The position numbers and the translations under genes are program-made. 39,088 bases of DNA from Chitinophagaceae bacterium (GTDB lineage: Bacteria; Bacteroidota; Bacteroidia; Chitinophagales; Chitinophagaceae). The DNA is taken from positions 60,929 to 100,016 of the forward strand of contig JAOAGO010000004.1 of the NCBI GenBank assembly GCA_026415715.1, written 5' to 3'. A model generated the notes under the pieces. It searched no databases and was not told the origin of the DNA. It saw nothing but the letters and a program-made list of their open reading frames with translations. Each line of letters opens with the position of its first letter. The stretch's first letter is position 1. Shown one piece after another: positions 33,128 through 39,088 of the stretch.

Positions 33128-36100
33128 ATGTTCAGATTAAAAACCGTATTCACCCTCATTTTAAGTTTTGCCATTTCTTGTGCATGGGCACAGCCCGATG
33201 ACAGGTTTGTGCTGAAACTGAAAAACCGCTTTTTTATACCCGAGGATAACGTTACTCAGGATGAGTTAAATCGCATCCGTCAGCAACTGGAACGCAGCTA
33301 TGAAAAAAAATTATTAATTATTCAGTTTCACCGCTTGCCCGGAGAAACTCAAAAAAACAGTCTTTTACAGACCGGCATAGAACTGTTGGATTATATACCG
33401 GAAAATGGATTTCTGGCCCTTTTGTCATCATTACCCGACTCTGTGACATTGAAAAATCTGCAGGTGCGGTCAATTGTGGAAATTCGGCCTGAAGATAAAA
33501 TGGCGCCGGTATTGATAAACGAAAGAGCACCTCTGTATATACAAAAACAACCGGGTTTCGCTGATGTATGGGTTCATGTATTATCTTCTTATTCACTGGC
33601 CGGGGTGAAGCAAAAACTGGCGGAAAAAAATTTCAGGCTTTTACCTGCTGCATTTGAAAGTTATGGTTTGCTAACCGTTCGGGCAGAGTTGAATCGTTTG
33701 CATGAACTGGCAGCACTCCCCTTTGTGCAATATGTAGAGCCGCTTCCAGCCGAAGTACAACCCATAAATAATAAATCTACCTCTAACAGCAGAGCCAATG
33801 TTCTGCATTCTTCCTTACCCGGTCAGCGAAATTTAAGGGGCGAAGGGGTTACCATCGGCATAGGCGATAATTCAAACCTGAATTTGCACCGCGACTTTTC
33901 AGCCCGTTTGATTGACAGGGCGGCGGCTGCCGGAGGCGCACACGGCAATCATGTATCGGGAACAGCTGCCGGCGCAGGAAATATCAGTGAAAAATTTTCG
34001 GGATATGCGCCAAGAGCTACTATCGTAAAACAATTATTTACCGGTATTATACAAAATACACCTGCTTACATTCAGGATTACGGTATGATTGCCACAAACA
34101 ACTCATACGGTACTATCGTAAATGAATGTTTCAGTTTTGGCCAATACACCGGATATTCAAGGGTTTTAGATGAACAAATCAGGCAACATTCGTCCTTACA
34201 GCATGTTTTTGCGGCAGGAAACAGCGCCAGTTTAAACTGTAGTCCATACCCTACGGGTTTTGGAACCGTGCTCGGTGATTTTCAAACAGCAAAAAATATT
34301 ATCACGGTTGGCAGCACAAACGAATTGGGTGTGAGCAGTTCATTTTCCAGCCGTGGCCCGGTCAGAGACGGAAGAATAAAACCTGAAATCGTAACTCAAG
34401 GACAAAGTGTTTTTTCTACGTGGCCTACGGATATTTACAGTCCGAATAACGGCACCAGTATGGCGGCGCCAGCCGTAACCGGCGGGTTAGCATTACTGTA
34501 TCAGCGATATCGCCAGTTGCATAGCAACAACAATCCGAAGAATGCTCTTATTAAAGCTTTGCTATGTAACGGCGCCACCGATCTCGGACATCCCGGCCCC
34601 GACTTTACCCACGGATTCGGATGGATGAATTTGCTCCGTTCTGTAACACAGCTGGAAAACGGGACTTATTTTTCAGGAAACGCCACAACAGGATCTCAAC
34701 ATACACAAACCATAAATGTTCCGTCAAATACGGCAGCGCTGAAAGTTTTGCTTTACTGGAATGATCCGCCGGCAACGTTGTTAAGCGCTCAAACGCTGGT
34801 AAATGATTTAGACCTTGAGCTGACCGATCCGACATCCACGCTTCATCTTCCTTTTAAACTGGATACGGTTCCGGCTCATGTTAATACACCGGCCACTACC
34901 GGAGCAGATCATATCAACAATATCGAACAAATTGTCATCAATAATCCCGCAGCTGGAAATTATGTTGTCAAAGTGAAAGGCACCGCCGTTCCTCAAAGTC
35001 CGCCGCAGGAATTTTTTGTAGTGTACGATATTATTCCGGTTTCCACAACACTTACATACCCACTGGGCGGAGAACGGTTCAAACCCGGCGATTCGGTTTA
35101 TATCAGTTGGGAAAGTTACGGTAATCCTTCCGGAACGTTTACGCTCGAATACTCGATTGACGGAGGATCAAACTGGACAACGATTGACAATAATGTGAGT
35201 CCTTCATCCCGATTGTATAAATGGTTTATCCCCAATACACCTACTCATCAGGCCCGGATAAGAGTAACCCGAAACAGTAACGGAATGCAATCGGTATCTC
35301 AGCACTTTGTTATTCTGGGGGCGCCGGTTGTATCTCTCGCACCAGTGCAGTGCCCCACCTATGCTTCAATCACATGGACTACTGTTCCCTCTGCAACAGA
35401 TTATGAAATTATGATGTTGCGGCCTGCAGATACAGTAATGCAAACTATTGGTTTTACCTCGCAAAATCAATTTACAATCGGAGGCCTCTCGCCGGACAGC
35501 ATTTACTATTTTTCTGTGAGAGCCCGGATTAACGGAGCTCCGGGGCCAAGAGAATCCACAATTTCACGCCAGCCGAACAGCGGTTCATGTTCCGGAAGTA
35601 TTTCAGATAATGATATCACCTTAGATTCTCTGGTATTTCCTTCCCTGTCCGGCAGATTGAATACATCAACGGCATTCTCCTCCAACGTGCCGGTTACCAT
35701 CCGCATCCGGAATCTTGATGATACGCCGACAAACGGAAATATTATTGCATCGTACTCAATAAACGCAGGGCCTGTTGTTACTGAAACCATTACCAATCCC
35801 AACATTCCGCCCGGCGGTACTTATGATTATACATTTACAACCACGGCAAACTTATCAGCTGTTGGAAGCTACACTGTACAGGCAAGCGTTAATTACACAT
35901 CAGATCCCATACCATCAAACAATCAAATCACCCGAACTATTAAACAACTGGATAATCCGCCTGTCAATCTTAGTACGGTATTTACAGACGATTTTGAAAC
36001 AGCTCCTGTATTTTCTGTGAATGTCAGAACCAATGGTTTGCCCGGACTGGATCGCTACGATTTTGTTTCAAGTCATCCGTTGGGTCGAATCCGTTCATTT

Positions 36101-38581
36101 CTGAATTCAGGCATGTCTTATTCCGGAAACCGGGCTTTAACGCTGGATGTAACCCGTTTTGTGTCAGGAGGTGTTGTAGATTCATTAACCGGTACGTTTA
36201 ATTTATCTGCCTACAATGTTACATCGGATGATATCCGTCTGGATTTTCGTTTTAAAAATCATGGACAGGCAGCGCATCCTGCAAATAAGGTATGGATAAG
36301 AGGAAATGATACCAGTCCCTGGATTGAGGTATTTGATCTTTATTCCGGACAGGCGCCTCCCGATAGTGCATACAGGCTATCGCCTTCTCTTGAAATTTCA
36401 GATATTCTACAAGCCTCAGGCCAGAATTTTTCAAGTTCCTTTCAGGTTCGATGGGGACAGTTTGGCTCGCACATGGCAGCAGACCTTTCTACCGGCAACG
36501 GCTATACTTTTGACGATATTCGTTTATATCGGGTGACAGACGACATACAAATGATAAGTATAGATACTCCGGTAGTCAACAGCTGTAATCTCAGTGCGGC
36601 AACTCCGGTACGAATAACGTTAAGAAATACGGCAAATAATGTGGTCAGCAATGTGCCGGTTATATACCGGGTGAATGGAGGCCCATGGATAACGGAAAAT
36701 ATTCCCTCCATGAATCCGAATACAATCATTCAATATACTTTTACAAACACTGCCGATTTATCTGCTACGGGAAATTATCTGATAGAAGCACTGGTTAATT
36801 ATCCTACCGATACATATCGTGCAAATGATACGGTGCGCATAACAGTTGTTCACTCTCCATTGTACAGTGTTACGGCTGACAGTCCATATCTGGAAAATTT
36901 TGAAACCGGTACGAACCACTGGTACACCACACCCGGAAGCATGTGGGAATATGGAACGCCTAACTCCTACAAAATAAAACGGGCGGCCAGCGGAACCAAA
37001 GCATGGAAAACAAGGCTTGTAGGACATTATGATGACAAAAAAGTAAATTATTTGTATTCACCCTGTTTTAACCTTTCTGCATTGTCTCATCCCACCCTCA
37101 GTTTAAGTATTTCACTGGATCTGGAAAATTGCGGGCCAACAACATTCTGTGACGGCGCATGGATAGAATACTCTACGGACGGGAAGAACTGGATAACACT
37201 GGGCGACACCAGCATGGGAGTGAACTGGTATAACCGAAATTACAACGGAATTCGGGTTTGGAGCATTCAAAATTACCACAGATGGCATGTGGCAACCATA
37301 CCTTTATCCGTCACATCATTACCTCCTTCTTCGTTAAACCGGATTCAATTTCGTATTGTCATCAGTGCCGATCAGGCCGTATCCAGAGAAGGAATTGCCA
37401 TAGATGATTTTCATCTTTATAATAACCCTAACGGTATATATACCGGTAACGGGGCGAGTCCTGTTATCAACCAGAATTTGTCCGGAAATAATTGGATTCA
37501 TTTTATTGATCCCGCATTAAACAAACTGATATCCTCAGTAAATCCTTCGGGCATAAATATGGGAAATACCGAAGTACAGACTTTTATCCATACAGGCCCT
37601 GTACGAAATAACGGTTTACAGTATTATCACAACCGAAATATAACCATAAAACCCGCTACAGTGAATTTGCCGGACTCAGCCATTGTACGATTCTATTTTA
37701 CAGACGCAGAAACGGAAGCATTACTTGCGGCCACCGGCTGCCCCACCTGTACCAAGCCTTCCATGGCCTATGAATTAGGTGTAACCAAATACAGCGATCC
37801 CAACGATAATAATGAAGACGGAACGCTGGCTAATAACACAGGCGGCATACATACTTTTATTGAGTCCAATAAAGTGAAAATCGTGCCTTTTGATATTGGT
37901 TATTATGCGGAATTTAAAGTAAAAGATTTTTCAGAATTCTGGCTGAATAACGGTTGGATTAACGGAATTACTCCTCTTCCGTTGCAACTGCTTTCCTTCT
38001 CGGCTCAAAAAATAAATGCCAACGATGTTTTATTGCAATGGATTACGGAAAATGAACAAAACGTCAGTCATTTTGAAATCCAGGTAGCCAGAGGTAATCA
38101 GGCATATCGTCAGAATCAGTTTCAGACTATTTTCAGAGTGCCGGCTGTCGGGAATAGCACCTTCAGGCAGAATTATCAATATACTGATTCATCATCCTTT
38201 AAATCCGGCATATATTACTATCGTCTGAAAATCATAGAGCAAAACGGAAATTTCTCCTATTCGGCCATACGCCCTGTTTATTTTACCAGGGATTGGAAAC
38301 CCGCGATTTATCCCAATCCCTCAGAAGGTGAGTTTTATCTTGTAGCACAGGCACCTGAAGGGGCTTCCATATCATTGAATATGACTGATGCTTCCGGGCG
38401 TCGCATAATTCAGCAAGTCTATAAGGCCACTGGCATGGTACAAAAATTTGTCATTGACATCAGCGCTCCCCGCTATCGTAACGGACTTTATCTTCTTGAA
38501 ATGGTAATCAGAGATCATCAGACGCCCCAGGGAGAAATTATTAACAGGGAAAATTTCAAATTATTAAAACAAAAAAAATAG
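33128..38581 (+). CDS. Large secreted subtilisin-like (S8) protease with T9SS sorting domain
   Basis: The 1817-aa protein is exported by the Sec system (signal peptide 1-21, ending CAWAQ) and then, by its C-terminal type A sorting domain (YPNPSEGEFYL..GLYLLEMVI, about 1735-1817), across the outer membrane by the type IX system. Residues 25-215 resemble a propeptide region. The S8 domain (about 235-520) has Asp247 in VTIGIGDNSN, His272 in AHGNHVSGTAAG, Asn365 in FAAGNSAS and Ser444 in NGTSMAAP. The Asp and His motifs differ slightly from the usual DTG and HGTH. Downstream lie a beta-sandwich (about 520-640), fibronectin-III-like domains (about 640-820), and a twice-repeated unit of a CARDB-like domain followed by a domain opening with DDFET or ENFET. 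It is a cell-surface or secreted protease; the substrate is unknown. Confidence 0.93.
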   Translation: MFRLKTVFTLILSFAISCAWAQPDDRFVLKLKNRFFIPEDNVTQDELNRIRQQLERSYEKKLLIIQFHRLPGETQKNSLLQTGIELLDYIPENGFLALLSSLPDSVTLKNLQVRSIVEIRPEDKMAPVLINERAPLYIQKQPGFADVWVHVLSSYSLAGVKQKLAEKNFRLLPAAFESYGLLTVRAELNRLHELAALPFVQYVEPLPAEVQPINNKSTSNSRANVLHSSLPGQRNLRGEGVTIGIGDNSNLNLHRDFSARLIDRAAAAGGAHGNHVSGTAAGAGNISEKFSGYAPRATIVKQLFTGIIQNTPAYIQDYGMIATNNSYGTIVNECFSFGQYTGYSRVLDEQIRQHSSLQHVFAAGNSASLNCSPYPTGFGTVLGDFQTAKNIITVGSTNELGVSSSFSSRGPVRDGRIKPEIVTQGQSVFSTWPTDIYSPNNGTSMAAPAVTGGLALLYQRYRQLHSNNNPKNALIKALLCNGATDLGHPGPDFTHGFGWMNLLRSVTQLENGTYFSGNATTGSQHTQTINVPSNTAALKVLLYWNDPPATLLSAQTLVNDLDLELTDPTSTLHLPFKLDTVPAHVNTPATTGADHINNIEQIVINNPAAGNYVVKVKGTAVPQSPPQEFFVVYDIIPVSTTLTYPLGGERFKPGDSVYISWESYGNPSGTFTLEYSIDGGSNWTTIDNNVSPSSRLYKWFIPNTPTHQARIRVTRNSNGMQSVSQHFVILGAPVVSLAPVQCPTYASITWTTVPSATDYEIMMLRPADTVMQTIGFTSQNQFTIGGLSPDSIYYFSVRARINGAPGPRESTISRQPNSGSCSGSISDNDITLDSLVFPSLSGRLNTSTAFSSNVPVTIRIRNLDDTPTNGNIIASYSINAGPVVTETITNPNIPPGGTYDYTFTTTANLSAVGSYTVQASVNYTSDPIPSNNQITRTIKQLDNPPVNLSTVFTDDFETAPVFSVNVRTNGLPGLDRYDFVSSHPLGRIRSFLNSGMSYSGNRALTLDVTRFVSGGVVDSLTGTFNLSAYNVTSDDIRLDFRFKNHGQAAHPANKVWIRGNDTSPWIEVFDLYSGQAPPDSAYRLSPSLEISDILQASGQNFSSSFQVRWGQFGSHMAADLSTGNGYTFDDIRLYRVTDDIQMISIDTPVVNSCNLSAATPVRITLRNTANNVVSNVPVIYRVNGGPWITENIPSMNPNTIIQYTFTNTADLSATGNYLIEALVNYPTDTYRANDTVRITVVHSPLYSVTADSPYLENFETGTNHWYTTPGSMWEYGTPNSYKIKRAASGTKAWKTRLVGHYDDKKVNYLYSPCFNLSALSHPTLSLSISLDLENCGPTTFCDGAWIEYSTDGKNWITLGDTSMGVNWYNRNYNGIRVWSIQNYHRWHVATIPLSVTSLPPSSLNRIQFRIVISADQAVSREGIAIDDFHLYNNPNGIYTGNGASPVINQNLSGNNWIHFIDPALNKLISSVNPSGINMGNTEVQTFIHTGPVRNNGLQYYHNRNITIKPATVNLPDSAIVRFYFTDAETEALLAATGCPTCTKPSMAYELGVTKYSDPNDNNEDGTLANNTGGIHTFIESNKVKIVPFDIGYYAEFKVKDFSEFWLNNGWINGITPLPLQLLSFSAQKINANDVLLQWITENEQNVSHFEIQVARGNQAYRQNQFQTIFRVPAVGNSTFRQNYQYTDSSSFKSGIYYYRLKIIEQNGNFSYSAIRPVYFTRDWKPAIYPNPSEGEFYLVAQAPEGASISLNMTDASGRRIIQQVYKATGMVQKFVIDISAPRYRNGLYLLEMVIRDHQTPQGEIINRENFKLLKQKK

Positions 38582-38593
38582 CAACGTTTCAGC

Positions 38594-39001
38594 TTACTTT
38601 TTTCCTTTTAACATCAATCCGTCATGATAAGTAACAAATTGGAAAGGAGTACTCATTTTGATGTCTGCAATTTTTTTGAATTACCCGATTGCCGTAAAAA
38701 AAGAAATGCGTAATTCACTGATAGGGGGATTTGTAGAGATACATGAGTTGCAGAAAATTTCAGCTTGTGCCACACAGCTTTTACACCTGAACCAGTTTTT
38801 CAGACGCTCCGGTTTTTTCTGGTTGCTCATTGAAGAAGGAAACTTTTTAAGAAATTGATTTATCAGGATGCCGGTATGATCAAGTTTGCCCGATTCGATA
38901 AGTTCACAAAATGCAAAATTATCGGAACATGTTGTGGCTTTTTTTTTGCAGGATAATGAAAATAACAAAAAAGCGAAAAGCTAAAAAGAAAGATCTTTCA
39001 A
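38594..39001 (-). pseudogene. Cysteine-rich lipoprotein gene interrupted by two in-frame stops
   Basis: One reading frame encodes KDLSF-stop-LFAFLLFSLSCKKK, a lipoprotein signal broken by TAG at 38981-38983. The body follows (TTCSDNFAFCELIESGK and CKSCVAQAEIFCNSCISTN), up to TAIG and a TAA stop at 38681-38683. The same frame then goes on with FKKIADIKMSTPFQFVTYHD to a natural stop at 38594-38596. From memory, related Bacteroidota proteins continue with Gly-Gln at the TAA position, so CAA to TAA is a simple explanation. The only uninterrupted part is 38681-38968 with a TTG start, which leaves too short a signal (LFSLSC). It is a pseudogene, a readthrough case or a sequence error. It converges on the subtilase gene with 12 bases between them. 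Confidence 0.6.
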
Positions 39002-39049
39002 AATAAATGATTGCTGTGTTCAACAAATAAGTGCAATTTTTTAAAAGGG

Positions 39050-39083
39050 AAAGGAAAAAAGCTTTTAAGGGCTTTTTTCCTTT
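39050..39083. terminator. A/T-rich terminator-like hairpin at the window end
   Basis: AAAGGAAAAAAGC (39050-39062) and GCTTTTTTCCTTT (39071-39083) form a perfect 13-bp stem with an 8-base loop. With its T-rich arm it could end transcription from either direction, most likely for a gene beyond the window whose transcript comes toward this point. Confidence 0.6.
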
Positions 39084-39088
39084 AGACC

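Noticed and set aside
38658-38858. 66-codon plus-strand open frame
   Set aside because: It is opposite the cysteine-rich lipoprotein frame, which has a lipobox and a sensible continuation, so the minus strand is favoured.

Overview
The window reads as a chromosomal segment of a Bacteroidota bacterium, most likely near the Chitinophagales/Sphingobacteriales. The grounds are: several exact TAnnTTTG -7 promoter boxes, almost no Shine-Dalgarno sites, a secreted protease with a type IX secretion (T9SS) sorting tail, a carbamoyl-phosphate synthase large subunit without the regulatory domain, and an alternative complex III / aa3 oxidase cluster laid out as in that phylum. No tRNA, rRNA, CRISPR array, insertion sequence or prophage gene was seen. 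Family assignments come from reading the translations; no database search was run.

Layout: (1) 75-1879, an OmpR/PhoB-type response regulator and its membrane histidine kinase. (2) 1906-4913, carB with its own promoter, a leader hairpin and a 3' hairpin. (3) 5068-8154, an unrecognised 515-aa helical protein and a secreted GH29 alpha-L-fucosidase, each preceded by a pair of 13-bp direct repeats. (4) 8218-10366 (minus), two secreted proteins, a serine hydrolase and a carboxypeptidase-regulatory-like protein, with overlapping ends. (5) 10880-15188, atpB-atpE-atpF-atpH-atpA with promoter, an atpE/atpF hairpin and a strong terminator; atpG is not after atpA. (6) 15230-16166, a receiver-only response regulator with a disrupted start and a small DUF6787-like membrane protein. 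(7) 16374-32394, a 16-kb run of same-strand genes: actABCDEF, coxB, coxA, ctaB (heme O synthase), two subunit III genes, subunit IV, SCO and DUF420/CtaM. (8) 32424-39083, a small CxxC membrane protein, a 1817-aa T9SS subtilase, a decayed lipoprotein gene and a terminator.

How the genes work together: alternative complex III oxidises quinol and can pass electrons through its hemes to the adjacent aa3 oxidase. ctaB supplies the heme precursor, SCO and CtaM serve copper insertion and assembly, and the proton gradient drives the ATP synthase whose Fo and alpha/delta subunits are encoded just upstream.

The points most worth a second look are an ActA with six rather than five CxxCH heme motifs, the hairpin after atpE, an EF-hand-like loop in the CtaM-like protein, the response regulator whose only ATG is one base out of frame, and a lipoprotein gene interrupted by two in-frame stops. 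No wholly new multi-gene system could be identified.
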